NCBI GenBank assembly: GCA_049487715.1
Contig: CP150556.1
Coordinates: 1 to 64,000 of the forward strand
DNA: 64,000 bases
Direction of reading: 5' to 3'
From: Pycnococcus provasolii
Lineage: Eukaryota; Chlorophyta; Pseudoscourfieldiophyceae; Pseudoscourfieldiales
The notes beneath the pieces were generated by a model. That model made no database searches and was not told the origin of the DNA. It saw nothing but the letters and a program-made list of their open reading frames with translations. Both the position numbers and the translations under genes were made by a program. Below are positions 46,502-57,420 of the stretch, piece after piece. Positions within the stretch are counted from its first letter, which is position 1, and every line of letters begins with the position of its first letter.

Positions 46502-49500
46502 ATGCCCGCCGCCAGTATGCCTTCCCTTGCTTCGCGGGGGGCACGCGTTGCATCCTTCGGTCGACGTGTTCACGTGTTACGTTGGCGTCCCGAACGCACA
46601 CATGTCACTCGAAGCGTGTCGACGCGATCTGTGCTCAACGCCGCGGCTACCGTGGTGCAATTCACGACGCGAACGAGCGGAGACTGCCGCGTCGTGGGAG
46701 ACTGCCCCGAACTAGGAAACTGGGATGTCAACAGCGCCTTGAAGCTCAACAACGGGGTCGCGGAAGTCACGCTGCCCGCCGGCAAAAAAGTTGAGTTCAA
46801 GTTCGTCGTCGACGGAAGCTGGGAGGGGGGCGACAACAGAGTCATCAACGTTGCCCCCTCCACGCCCATCGCGACGCTCGTCATACCGCAAGCGAAGGCC
46901 GACGCCACGCCCGTTGACGAGGAAGTCATGGCCGTGCGCGCGTACATACTGTGGGAACACGCGGGCATGCCTGACGGTGGAGACTTTGGAACTGCCGCTG
47001 AGGCTGAAATTCGAGGAGCGATGGCGTTGGGATACGACGGAAAGACGCTCTTGCACCACTTCACCACGGGCGACCCTCTGCCGCCGCCCTCGGGGGCGCC
47101 GGCAACGCCGCCACCGCCGCCGCCACCTCCTCCTCCTCAGCAGCAGCAGCAGCAGCAATTTCAGGCGCAAGCGCCGCCGCCGCCGCCGCCACCACCACCA
47201 CCACCACCTCCGCCGCAGCAGCAGCAGCATCAGCCTCAGCAGCAACGTTCCGGGGAATTCCCCGCGTTTGCCTCCACCGACGATGGCTCGGGTGCTCGCC
47301 AGTGGCAAGGTCGCGACGTGAACTTCATGCGAAGCAACGAGCACTCGCGCGATCGGTCCGGCAGGTGGGACGGCTCAGTCTGCGGGAACCACTTCGAGTC
47401 GAAGCTGGTATCTGGCGACGAGTCGTCCGGCTCTTGGCGCGAGAAGCTTGACGTCGTCTGCCAAGTGCTTTGCGAGGGTGGCACCGCCTCGAACGGGGAG
47501 GCGCTTGCGGCTTGTGCCGTGTACCTCGAGTGGGTATCCACGGGTGCAGTCCAGTGCGTCGAGGGTGGAGGGCACTACCGCCCCAACAGGCACGCCGAGC
47601 TGTCGCGTGAAATCTTCCGTGCGCTCGAACGTAATGCCCATGCGCTCGACGACGGCGCGTCGCTTGCTGCAAGGCGGGTGCATCCGTGGCTGCCTGCGTT
47701 CACAGCGGAATTCACGCAGAGTGTGCCGCTGACAAGAATCCGCGACATTGCACACCGCAGCGACATTCCTCACGATCTCAAGCAGGAGATCAAGCACACA
47801 ATCCAGAACAAGCTGCACCGCAACGCGGGACCCGAGGATCTCGTCGCGACTGAGAAGATGCTCGAGCGCATCCTGAACGAGAATGCGAATCAGCGTGACG
47901 GATCGCACGGACCTTACCCGCAAGCATTTGTCGACGAATTCAAGACCTTCTATGCCGAGCTCAAGGACTTTTTCAACGCCGGTGGCGTTGAGGAGAGCCT
48001 CGCAAACGTGTGCTCGGAGCACGGGGACCTGTCGCAGTATGCAGACCCGTTCCTCGGCGCCAAAAGGGCGATCGATAGCAACGACGCGCCGATCGATGCC
48101 GTGCTGAATGTCCTCGAGCCGCTCGCGAACCTTCGCGGTGAGCTTGTCGGGCGCATCGGATCCTTCAACATCGACGACGACGGCGCGGCGGCGAGCGCGC
48201 AGAAGATGCGGCTACTCGAGCTGGGCCTCGAGACGTACGCCTTTGTTGTTGCGAGCCGCGCGCTCGGGATGCTGGGAGTGGGAGAGGGCGACGCCGACGT
48301 CAACCCGTCAGCCGCACCCGCGTTGTTGCGCATCTCCGCAAGCCTCATCAATCACGTCTCCATGGCGGGATACCGGCGCGACGAGTGCGCTATCCTGAGC
48401 CGCGAGCTTGAAGGCCTTGCCTCTGCGGGGCAGGTGGATATGCTTGCCGCCGTTGGCGCTTCTCAGAGATGCCGCCGTGTGCTCAACGCATTCACGGAGG
48501 ACAGCGGTGCGGTGTTTGGAGGCGCCTCCGATCGCCTCGGCCGTGCGCTCGGCATCCCCGACAACACGTACAAGGTGTTCCACGAGGCGTCGATTCGAGC
48601 GCACGTGGCATTCCCAGCCAGCCGTGCGGTGTCGGCCCTCCTCAAGATTGCGCGCACGGCCCCAAGCAATGGTGATGGCGGACAGGGCGGCGGCGACGCT
48701 GCGCCTCTCTTCTCGCCATTCGACGTGCTCGTCAGCGGAAACGCCGAGGGAAAGCTTCTCGTGGTGCCCGAGCTAACCCCCGAGGTTCTCAGGCCGTACT
48801 ACAACGCCGACGGCACGCCGTATGTGCTCCTTGTGGCACGCGCGTCAGGCGACGAGGAGGTGGCGAGCTCGTACCGCGAAGGGAGCACGGGAGCGGACGG
48901 GATGGACCTGCGCATCCAGGGTGTGGTGCTCCAGCAGGAGCTTCCGCATCTGAGCCACCTTGGCGTGCGCGCACGCCAGGAGCGTGTGGTATTTGCCACG
49001 TGCACGGACGACTCCGAGATTGCGAAGCTGAAGGAACTCGATGGCTCGTACGTGTCTTTCGTTGCCACTCCGGACGGCGTTGACATCAATGTCACCTCGG
49101 AGCCGGCACCCGCGGCGCGCGCCCCAGCTGCGCCAGCCCCAGCTGCGCCAGCCCCAATTCCCGCAGCCTCGCCTGATACGGCATATGGGCGTTTCGTGTC
49201 GGATCCGTCGTCGCCTTTTGCCGGGGCAGCTGGGGGTGCATCCGGCGCGGCCAAGGCAGACTTGACGAAAGCTGGAACCGTGGTGCCGCTAGTGGACGCG
49301 GTTGGCGCGACTTGCGGACAGAAGTCGGCAAACTGTGCCCAAATGCTCGCCACGGCGGCTGCTTCGAATGGCTTGTTCGATGCTCCGGGCGGATGTGCAC
49401 TGCCATACGGCACTATGCAAGTCTCGCTGGAAGCGGCGGGGAAACTCGCCGAGTTTGAGCAGAAGCTGTCGAATCTCGAGGGAATCGCAGACGCGCTGTC

Positions 49501-50266
49501 TCCAGAATTCCAGGCTGCGTGCGAGGACCTGCGCGCCTTCGTGGAGGCTGTGGAACCCCCGGCAAGCCTTGTCGAAGCCGTCGCCAAGGCAATGCCCGTG
49601 TCTGGCGCCGCCATCTGCCGAAGCAGTGCCAACGTGGAGGACCTCGAAGGCATGAGTGCCGCTGGATTGTACGACTCGCTTGCCTGCGACGGCACCCCGG
49701 CGGGACTCGCGACGGCGATCCGCGGAGTCTGGGCAAGTCTTTACACGCATCGTGCATGCGTGAGCCGCTGGCGTGCGGGAGTTGGGCAGAGCACCTCGCA
49801 CATGGCTATTCTTGTGCAGCCGTTGCTGAATCCGGCGTACTCGTTCGTCCTTCACACGAGCTCGCCGCTCGTTGCGGGGGATGACCGATGCGTGCACATG
49901 GAGCTGGCTGTGGGACTGGGGGAGACGCTCGCGAGCGGCGCCGAGGGAACGCCGTACCGCATAGAGGTGGACAAGGCGGATCCGGAGAGGGGCGTGAAGA
50001 CGCTGGCGCTGAGCTCGTTGTCGTACGCGCTTCGTCCTGGCAGTGTGCCTGGAAAGTACGATCGCGTCGCGGTTGACTACTCGAATGAGCCCCTCACGAA
50101 GAGCTCGGAGCAGCGAAATGCTCTTGGCGCTCACTTGTGCCGGGTGGGAGTGGCTGTTGAGAACGCGGTGGCAGGTGGGCCGCAGGATATTGAAGGCTGC
50201 TTTGTGATGGATGGGCAAGGGAACGGAACGGTGTACGTTGTGCAGACGCGCCCGTTCACAATGTGA
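46502..50266 (+). CDS. PWD: Phosphoglucan, water dikinase
   Basis: 1254 aa from ATG 46502 (ATG 46415 also possible). After a plastid transit peptide comes a CBM20 starch-binding domain (VVQFTTRTSGDCRVVGDCPELGNWD...VEFKFVVDGSWEGGDN). A poly-Pro/poly-Gln linker follows at about 195-255, then a helical dikinase core. The phosphohistidine domain has LPHLSHLGVRARQERVVFATC (His819). The C-terminal PPDK-type ATP-grasp domain runs from ICRSSANVEDL to VYVVQTRPFTM. CBM20 plus this core defines PWD (GWD3), which phosphorylates C3 of pre-phosphorylated starch glucose and starts starch breakdown. Confidence 0.9.
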   Translation: MPAASMPSLASRGARVASFGRRVHVLRWRPERTHVTRSVSTRSVLNAAATVVQFTTRTSGDCRVVGDCPELGNWDVNSALKLNNGVAEVTLPAGKKVEFKFVVDGSWEGGDNRVINVAPSTPIATLVIPQAKADATPVDEEVMAVRAYILWEHAGMPDGGDFGTAAEAEIRGAMALGYDGKTLLHHFTTGDPLPPPSGAPATPPPPPPPPPPQQQQQQQFQAQAPPPPPPPPPPPPPPQQQQHQPQQQRSGEFPAFASTDDGSGARQWQGRDVNFMRSNEHSRDRSGRWDGSVCGNHFESKLVSGDESSGSWREKLDVVCQVLCEGGTASNGEALAACAVYLEWVSTGAVQCVEGGGHYRPNRHAELSREIFRALERNAHALDDGASLAARRVHPWLPAFTAEFTQSVPLTRIRDIAHRSDIPHDLKQEIKHTIQNKLHRNAGPEDLVATEKMLERILNENANQRDGSHGPYPQAFVDEFKTFYAELKDFFNAGGVEESLANVCSEHGDLSQYADPFLGAKRAIDSNDAPIDAVLNVLEPLANLRGELVGRIGSFNIDDDGAAASAQKMRLLELGLETYAFVVASRALGMLGVGEGDADVNPSAAPALLRISASLINHVSMAGYRRDECAILSRELEGLASAGQVDMLAAVGASQRCRRVLNAFTEDSGAVFGGASDRLGRALGIPDNTYKVFHEASIRAHVAFPASRAVSALLKIARTAPSNGDGGQGGGDAAPLFSPFDVLVSGNAEGKLLVVPELTPEVLRPYYNADGTPYVLLVARASGDEEVASSYREGSTGADGMDLRIQGVVLQQELPHLSHLGVRARQERVVFATCTDDSEIAKLKELDGSYVSFVATPDGVDINVTSEPAPAARAPAAPAPAAPAPIPAASPDTAYGRFVSDPSSPFAGAAGGASGAAKADLTKAGTVVPLVDAVGATCGQKSANCAQMLATAAASNGLFDAPGGCALPYGTMQVSLEAAGKLAEFEQKLSNLEGIADALSPEFQAACEDLRAFVEAVEPPASLVEAVAKAMPVSGAAICRSSANVEDLEGMSAAGLYDSLACDGTPAGLATAIRGVWASLYTHRACVSRWRAGVGQSTSHMAILVQPLLNPAYSFVLHTSSPLVAGDDRCVHMELAVGLGETLASGAEGTPYRIEVDKADPERGVKTLALSSLSYALRPGSVPGKYDRVAVDYSNEPLTKSSEQRNALGAHLCRVGVAVENAVAGGPQDIEGCFVMDGQGNGTVYVVQTRPFTM

Positions 50267-50368
50267 TGTGATCATTGCCGTGTTTGTGGCGCCGAGTGGG
50301 AAATCAAATAAACTAAGAATACTCATTCAGTAATGGAATTAGGTTTACTTCTTATTTTATATTAGATA

Positions 50369-51988
50369 TTATAGCACATCGTTGTCAAAATTCAGACCTT
50401 GCAATCCAGACCTGCGCATCGTCTCGTCCATCTTTGCTTCAAGCAGCTGAATCTCCTCGAGGCCCATTTGGTCGTCCAAAACGACAACATCGCGCCTGTT
50501 GACTCCAGAATTTGACAGAGATGCCGCGTGGATCGCGGCGCCGAGTGCCACAGCCTCGTCTGGATCCACGCGGGCCTTGGCAAAGATGGCGTCATTAGGA
50601 TCGCCGAGTGTTCCAGGTTTTCCACCCGTGCAAAATCCAGCAACGGCAGAACGCACGATGGGCATGGAAGTCGCCCCTCCCACAAGAATCACACCGTCGA
50701 GCATCCGTGGCGTGAATGGATCGCCTTCTGTCGTCTCTGCGTCCTCGAAAGCCTCCAACAATACCTTGATGCATCGTGCAATCAGCGGTGCACATGCAGC
50801 CTGCATTTGCTCGCGCGTCAGCAGAACTTTGCAGTCGCCGTCCGTGTGATTCAACGTCTCCAGGATCACGGTTGTTTCATGTTCAGTGGACAGCGACACC
50901 TTCGCTTCCTCCGCCGCCTTCACAAGCAATGCCATCGAAGTCGCATCGCCACGAATAGCCGCAGCGGTGCTCTCTCCGTGCGTCGCAGAAATTTCGCCAA
51001 GCAGCACGCTCGCAATACGCTGGTCAAAATCGTCGCCGCCCAGCTGCGAGTCGCCAGCGGTGCTCAGCACCTCGAAGACACCGTCGCCGCATGCGAGCAG
51101 CGAAACGTCGCACGTGCCGCCACCTAGATCGAACACGCACAGCAGGAGGTCGTCCTCCTTCGCGGCGAGCTCAGATGGCGCACTTGCCCATCCCAGCGTA
51201 TTTCTCACCTCATCCCACCAGGCTGACGTCTCGTCTTCACCCCCCGGTCTTCGCCCATAGCCGTACGCCACAGCCGCCGCTGTCGGCTCGTCCACGATGC
51301 GCAGAAGGTCAATTCCCGCGAGCTTGCACGCCTCGCGTGTAGCCTCACGCTGCCTTGCGTCGAAGTATGCGGGCACGGCAATGACCGCTTGTTCGACGTC
51401 GCATCCCGCCTGTTTTGAGACGTCTCTCTTGAGGACTGCAAGTATTTCTGCCGACACTTCCTCGCATTTCAAGTCGCGACCGAGCGCAGGGCACGCCACC
51501 GTGCAATTTATGTGCCCAAGTTTATCGTCCAAGCTTCCGTTGAGTTGAAATGGCACGAGCTCATGCACCTTCTCGGCGTCGCCTGAGCACATGCCCCCGT
51601 GAATGACGTCAAGCATGGACCGTCCAAGGAACCTCTTTATGGATCGGAACGTATTCCGCGTGTCGGAGTTTGCGCGTTCTTGGGCATCTCTACCCACAAG
51701 CACACTCACCTCCTCTTGGTTGTCTTCCCGTAAGTACGACACGACGCTCGGCGTCGTGGTGCGGCCGTGCGCGTTCGGCGCACACAGGATGCGCATAGCC
51801 CCCGAGTCCGTCGTGACGAGTGCCGCGGCGGAGTTGGTGGTTCCGAGGTCAACACCAAACGACATGGACGGCGGCGACGGCGACGACGACGAGGAGGAGG
51901 CTGCGAGGGGCCGCTTCTTCTGACGCGGCGGGCGCGAGCACGGTCGGCAGACTCGCGGGAGCACACACGCTACACACGCGGTGGACAT
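50369..51988 (-). CDS. Hsp70-family ATPase-domain protein lacking the substrate-binding domain
   Basis: 539 aa, ATG at 51988. A 41-residue Ser/Arg-rich leader may be a plastid presequence; ATG 51865 would start directly at SFGVDLGTTNSA. Actin-like ATPase motifs: GVDLGTTNSAAAL (phosphate 1), AVPAYFDARQREATREAC, RIVDEPTAAAVAYGYG (connect 1), FDLGGGTCDVSLL (phosphate 2), and VILVGGATSMP (adenosine). After the ATPase domain only about 80 residues follow, with no beta-sandwich or lid. It carries an insert (RRPGGEDETSAWWDEVRNTLGW) at the connect-1 exit. It is a divergent Hsp70 that may act as a nucleotide-driven switch. Confidence 0.82.
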   Translation of the reverse strand: MSTACVACVLPRVCRPCSRPPRQKKRPLAASSSSSSPSPPSMSFGVDLGTTNSAAALVTTDSGAMRILCAPNAHGRTTTPSVVSYLREDNQEEVSVLVGRDAQERANSDTRNTFRSIKRFLGRSMLDVIHGGMCSGDAEKVHELVPFQLNGSLDDKLGHINCTVACPALGRDLKCEEVSAEILAVLKRDVSKQAGCDVEQAVIAVPAYFDARQREATREACKLAGIDLLRIVDEPTAAAVAYGYGRRPGGEDETSAWWDEVRNTLGWASAPSELAAKEDDLLLCVFDLGGGTCDVSLLACGDGVFEVLSTAGDSQLGGDDFDQRIASVLLGEISATHGESTAAAIRGDATSMALLVKAAEEAKVSLSTEHETTVILETLNHTDGDCKVLLTREQMQAACAPLIARCIKVLLEAFEDAETTEGDPFTPRMLDGVILVGGATSMPIVRSAVAGFCTGGKPGTLGDPNDAIFAKARVDPDEAVALGAAIHAASLSNSGVNRRDVVVLDDQMGLEEIQLLEAKMDETMRRSGLQGLNFDNDVL

Positions 51989-52385
51989 GCCGGCGGCGAC
52001 GAAGTGGATAAAGAAAGCTAAGGCTTTTGGGAGCGAGTTGAGTGAACTACCTTCCTGGAATTCGTCGGGGGATCCGTCGTGGACCCATCCCGCCCGTGGT
52101 GGGATCGATCTCGATCTCCCTCCCGCTCCACTTACCGTCGTCCTCCCTCCAGTGGCGCCTTACTTACTGTACTGAATGATTCCCCTGGCAGCCTGGCCCC
52201 CCAGGTTGAGTTGTATGTCGTATGCACGTCCTTGATCAACATAACAACGTTGGCTTTCTACGGTTAATCAATCATGACAGTATCGACAGTGTTACACGTG
52301 AATGGACAATAGATCGTCTATGTTCTTACTGTACGACGACAACTTCCTTTTCCTCGGCGAGGAGAAAGATTTGGCTTCAGAAGAC
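51989..52385. other. Intergenic region
   Basis: 397 bp between the Hsp70-like start and the 3' end of the large SEL1/LysM gene. No element or gene is recognised; short open frames are unconvincing. Confidence 0.5.
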
Positions 52386-55300
52386 TTAGCGAGCGAGACT
52401 CCACGCAGCTCTCCACCAAGCGACGTTGCGACCCCTCTCCTCCTTCTTCGAGCGCGAATCTGAATTCGATTGGGAACTTGCGCCTACGTTGTCCACGTTG
52501 TCCTCGCCATCAACGGTCCCGTGCCGAATCACATCGCGACGCCTCTTAAGCATGCGCAGCAGCGTCGATACGCGCTGACGACGAGGAAGGCGAATCGTCT
52601 CCCCTTCGAATATCTTGTCGATCGTGCCCTTGCGACGAGATAAATGAGGGTTCAATCGCAGCAGTTCCTCGTAGTGAGGCTCACCTGGTTGAACCATCAC
52701 GTGGTCTCTCGTCAAACTGTAGACCGTGTCGCCCTTGTACACGGCATATTTATCGCTGCGCCACCAAAGCAATGTTAGCCCAGCGACACCCACGGCGGCT
52801 GCAACCTTAAACGCATTAAAAGTTGCATCTGCCGTGTGCTCGACGAGAGACTTCGAGCGTACCAAGCGCGTGGGAACTTTCTTCACTTTCGACTCGTCAG
52901 CCTGCGTTGATGCCTCAGGATCACCTGCCGCGGGTTTCTCAGCGGCAGCCTCTTCTTTCTCAGCGGCAGCCTCTTCTTTCTCAGCGGCAGCCTCTTCTTT
53001 CTCAGCGGCAGCCTCTTCTGGAGTTGTATTGATCCATGGATCAGGTGTCGCGTCTGACGATGCACTTTCGACAGCGACCGACTCATCGCCTTTTGCGAGA
53101 AGCACGACTTCGCCGTCGCCTTCCGTGCCACCCTCCGTCAATGCCTCAGCCACCACTTTCTGCATGCGATTTCGCGCACGCGTCTTCCACACGCTTACAC
53201 ACCGCTTGAAACGCTCTTCCGACTTTAAAGGAGCCTGACGAACTTTTTCAAACGCGTTGTCACTCTCCTCACGCCATTTGGAGATAATTAGTTGCAATGC
53301 AACATTCTCAAGCCGATCAATCGCTGATTCGGAAAGGCTTCGATTTTTGTGCATGATCGACGCAGAGACAAGTGCGTCAATACTTGCGCCTTGGCCGGAT
53401 CCACTCTGCTTTGACTCGCCCGCCAGGCACACAACTCGTCCCAACGAGATTGCGGCACGAAACGTTTTTTCGTCCAGGTCTGGTAGCAGCTTCACGAGAA
53501 GTAGAGATAGCTCAGTCTCCGTCAAGCAGCGCTTGCAAATCTCTGCGCCTTCCGTTGTGCTCCGCAACTTCGCTTGCAGATCGGATATCGCACGCTCCAC
53601 GGGCTGAAGACTCGTTCCACCGGGTTGCAATGCTCCTCGTAGAACGCAACGCTCGGCGATCTTGCATTTCCATACGAGCGAGCGGAAGTTGGTCTCGGAT
53701 ATTTTGCTTCGATCAGCCAGATGCATCATTTCCAAAGCGTACAAGAGTTCGCGTTTCGAGCAGAGTGGCAGCAATGTGTTCAGCAAGTTGAAAATCTCGC
53801 TGCCTCTCAGCACGCCATCGCTATTGGCATCGGCTTGTCGAAACAGTTCGAAAAAGCCCAAACGTAGATCCTTATCTTGATCAAACAGGGCCTCCACCGT
53901 GGCAAAGAAGTGACTGCCGTGCTCAGAAAGATTTTTCAAATGGCTCTCATCGTACACTGTACGGTTGCTGTTGAATTGTTGCATATGCGGATATGTTATC
54001 TCCGCCGTGTTTTTATTCGCAATCTGCATGATTGCAGTGACAAGTGTATTAGCATCGCTCGCCCAATTGTCATAGTCGAGGCCAACCGGCTTTGCCAGTA
54101 ATTTGTATCGGAAGCTCACTCCGGAAGCAGCAATCTTTGATTCAGAAGATGAGGTTGCGGAGCTTTCCAAAGCATCCTCCACGTCTGGTGTATACCCCAT
54201 CCGCAGCGCTTTTTCCTGTGTTGTATTTTCGTGTGTGTGCGGAGTGTGTGTGTGCAAGTGTGTGAAAACGTCAGTATCAATGCCCATCATCATGCTGCTC
54301 TAAGAAGGTATGTGTAGCCTCGTACCTGCAATCGAGACCCTTCGGCGGTGTCGCGATTCACGCCCGTGCCAAGCTTGTGCATGCTGCCCAGACTGTACAA
54401 TGCCGGCGCGTAACCCGCAGTAATTGCAAGCTTGTGCAATTCCACAGCCTTCGATGCATCTTCTTTGACGCCTCGGCCAGATGCGTACATCTTTCCCAGC
54501 GAGTGCTGTGCTGGAGGATATTTTTGCTTCGCCGCCTTCTCGTACCAGATCACTGCCTGCGAAGCATCAGCAACCGTGCCCAGACCATTCTCGTAGCAAT
54601 ACCCGAGTTCGTACTGCGCATGCACGTCACCCGCCCCAGCCGCCGATCGGAAGTCCACAGCCTTGACCAAATTCCTCTGTTTTACTCGCGCCACGCCTTT
54701 CGTTGCACTGAATGGCCCGTACGCTACATTTGCGCAGTATCCAAGCTTCGAAGCCTGAGCTTGTAATCGCCATCCCTCAGCTGGATCGCGTTTCACGCCA
54801 GTGCCATGCGCGTACAACTCGCCTAGCGCGTGCATAGCAGGTGCGTAGCCTTTCGCCGCTGCCAACTTGTAGAAATTCAAGACATCCTTCTCGAACGACC
54901 CGTCGGTGACTGCCATGGACGTGACAAGCTGACCGAGCGCGTGCTGCGCGGGGGCATATCCCATGTCTGCCGAGTTTTTGTACGACTTCAACGCCTTCAT
55001 CAAATCTCGTTCCACCCCAAGGCCGTGCTCATAGCAATATCCAAGTCCATACTCCGCATGATCGTCGCCCGCTTCTGCAGCAGCTCGGAAATCATCCGCC
55101 TGCGGAATGTAACTTGTACACTCAGGCGCCACACCGCGCGTCGAGCTTAATGGGACGTAATCCATCGCCACGTCGTACCCATGATCTCTAGCCAGCTTCT
55201 TCAGCCGCTCGCCTTCTGCATGATTGCGATCCACTCCGTTGCCCTTTGAGAACGTATCGCCAAGCGCGTGTATCGAAGGTGCGTAGCCTAATCTCGCCGC

Positions 55301-57091
55301 TGGCTCGTAGTATGTCACAGCCGTTGCTACGTCCATGGCCACACCTTGCCCATGCACGTAAAAATTCCCGAGCGCATGCTGTGCGGGGGCGTAACCTTTG
55401 TCTGCTGAATTTTTGTAATATTTAGAAGCCTTCGCGGCGTCCGCTGACACTCCCAGACCGTGCTCGTAGCAGTGTGCAAGCCCAAACAGCGCATGCGCGT
55501 CGCCCGCCTCCGCTGCGGTGCGATAGTGAGACGCCTTATACTGCGAGCTGTCATTCACGATTCTCCGAGGTCTAGGTGCCGGTCTAGGCGGCACCTCGAC
55601 CTCGGGTGATTTGACGGGTGCCTCGATCGCGCGTTTACTTTTTTCCGCAGGCGCAGTCATGGTGAAGGCTGGGCCGCTTGGACCACTGCCGGTGTCGTAC
55701 GAACCTGGCCCGGGCCCGGCGGAGGAGGTTTGCGCTAGAGATTTAGGCGCGATGCCACGCTGGGCATTTCTATGCATTTTCGACTCTTCTCCGAATTGCG
55801 CCATTTCCTGCGCCTGCAACTTGCGCCGTTGTTCGAACTTGTTGTTGTAGTCGAGAACGGAGTAAAGCAGAGCGCGCACGCTCGCTCCCGACCTCAAGGC
55901 GACGCTGTGAAACTGCTGCGATATATCCTCTCCCTCCGAAAGGCTCAACGCAAGCGCGAGCACGACGCGCATCTCACTCATATCAAGTTCGGATTTCTTG
56001 GTGATGCGCCGCAGCAGCATGCCCATCTCGTACTGGTTGATGCAGCGGCAGCTTGCTTCATAGCCACGAGTGCCCGCGCTGTCGAGTTTTTCAACCAGGT
56101 GGGTGAGCGCCTTCTCCACCACCTTGGCGGGCTTGGATTTGTCTCGCGTGACCACGGCGTGCTCCGCATCCGCGCTTAGCTTTATGCTTTCGCGAAATTC
56201 GTTGAAGTGCACGCCACCATCGCCGTTGGCGTCCATCATAATGTGTGCGTAGTGCATCTCGTTGACGGTGATTCCTGGTATGAGTTCCGTCAGGAAAAGA
56301 AAGTCGTCAAAGTGGTTGAGGACGCGGTCGTTGTTCGAGTCAGCCATATGGAACAAGTCAACGAGCCTAGTTCTCAAGCCCGAGGCTTCTATGGCCGACT
56401 GCACGCTGCTAAATATGTACGGCGGGAAAATCAGCACGTCGTCGACGGTTGAGCTGTCGCTGAACCATCTTTCCTTGAGCCGTTTCACGACACCCACGTC
56501 GTTTTCCACGTTCTCCTCGCTCGCTGGGTGCTTCGAGATGTCGAGAATGTTCCGAACCACGTCTTTCGCATGCTTTTCGTCATCTTCCCATCTTTGCCTC
56601 GCAGTGCCAAGTTCCAGCTTCTTCTTTTCATCTCTTTCTTGACGGGTCCTCGCGCGGTCCGCCGTGTTGAGTCCTTCCCTTGCTGAGTCCAGCGAACCAG
56701 TGCTTTCTGATTTGAGCGAGTTGGTTGATGCGTTGGTGCGTGGAATGCGGATGCTTGGCCGCGACGGCGTCTTGACGAGATTCTCAGCCGCCGGCATGTT
56801 TGGTGTTTTCGCGCGCTTGGCTGCCAATTCCTTCCTTGCTTGTTTCCCGCGTTGCACGCTCTGTATTTTCGTCGCGGCACCTTTCTGCTCAGCCAATTCC
56901 TTCCTTGCTTGTTTCCCACGTTGCACGCTCTGTATTTTCGTCGCGGCCGCTTTCTGCTGTTTCATTTCCGAGACGTCCTTGCGCGTTCGTTTCGCCCTAT
57001 GCGCCGCCTGAATTTTCGTCGCCGCGGCAACCTCCTGTTCACCACTTACCGGTTGCGCCAGAGCGGTGGCGGAGGAGGAGGAGGAGGCCAT
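52386..57091 (-). CDS. Giant IQ / EF-hand / SEL1-repeat / EF-hand / TM / LysM protein, one intron
   Basis: Exons 54326-57091 and 52386-54215. The 110-bp intron (54216-54325) is GTACGAG...CACAG, phase 0, and joins RLQ to EKALRMGYTPDVEDA. This completes a SEL1 unit that repeats earlier as RLQAQASKLGYCANVAYG. Product 1531 aa: three IQ motifs (about 22-92); EF-hand loops at 251-262 and 287-298; SEL1 (TPR-like) repeats about 520-940 with AEAGDAHALFGLAHCYEHGLGV units; a second EF-hand module near 1047; four AAAEKEE repeats (1321-1349); a membrane helix near 1395; and a LysM domain (YAVYKGDTVYSLT...LNPHL...IFEGETIRLP) near 1412-1460. The two EF-hand modules are homologous. IQ and EF-hands imply Ca2+/calmodulin control, LysM implies chitin/peptidoglycan-type glycan binding. 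No known family has this order. Confidence 0.78.
52935..53018. repeat. 21-bp tandem coding repeat, four units
   Basis: Four near-identical 21-bp units encode AAAEKEE heptads in the large SEL1/LysM gene. The near-perfect DNA identity indicates recent slippage. A second in-gene duplication (about 56826-56960) repeats a 69-bp unit encoding IQ motifs 2 and 3. Confidence 0.9.
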
Positions 57092-57373
57092 AGAAGAGAA
57101 GAGCCAATTCTAATCCGCCGGTTGAAAATGAAAATAAATAAATTAAGAGAGAGAGAGAGAAAATGAACAGCGTGTATCGCCTCACTGGCTCACTCACTCA
57201 CTCACTCACGCCCGTACCCGTACTACCAACTACGATACTGCCCTGTGTGCCCTAGGTGTGTGCCCTGTGTGCCCTGTGCAAACTACTGTCGTCGTCGTCG
57301 GGAACTCTCAAGGAGGTCGTGCTGAGGGAAACTGAGAATGAAGGAAAGGCACCGCATGGGTTCCCGCACGACC

Positions 57374-57420
57374 ACGACCACGACCACGACCACGAGCACC
57401 GACCACGAGCACCGACCACG
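57374..57420. repeat. (GACCAC)n hexanucleotide repeat
   Basis: About seven units, with GAGCAC variants in the distal half. Confidence 0.85.

Noticed and set aside
54216-54293. Separate start (MMMGIDTDVFTHLHTHTPHTHE) for the LysM half of the large gene
   Set aside because: It lies inside the inferred intron and is microsatellite-derived; splicing restores a SEL1 repeat instead.
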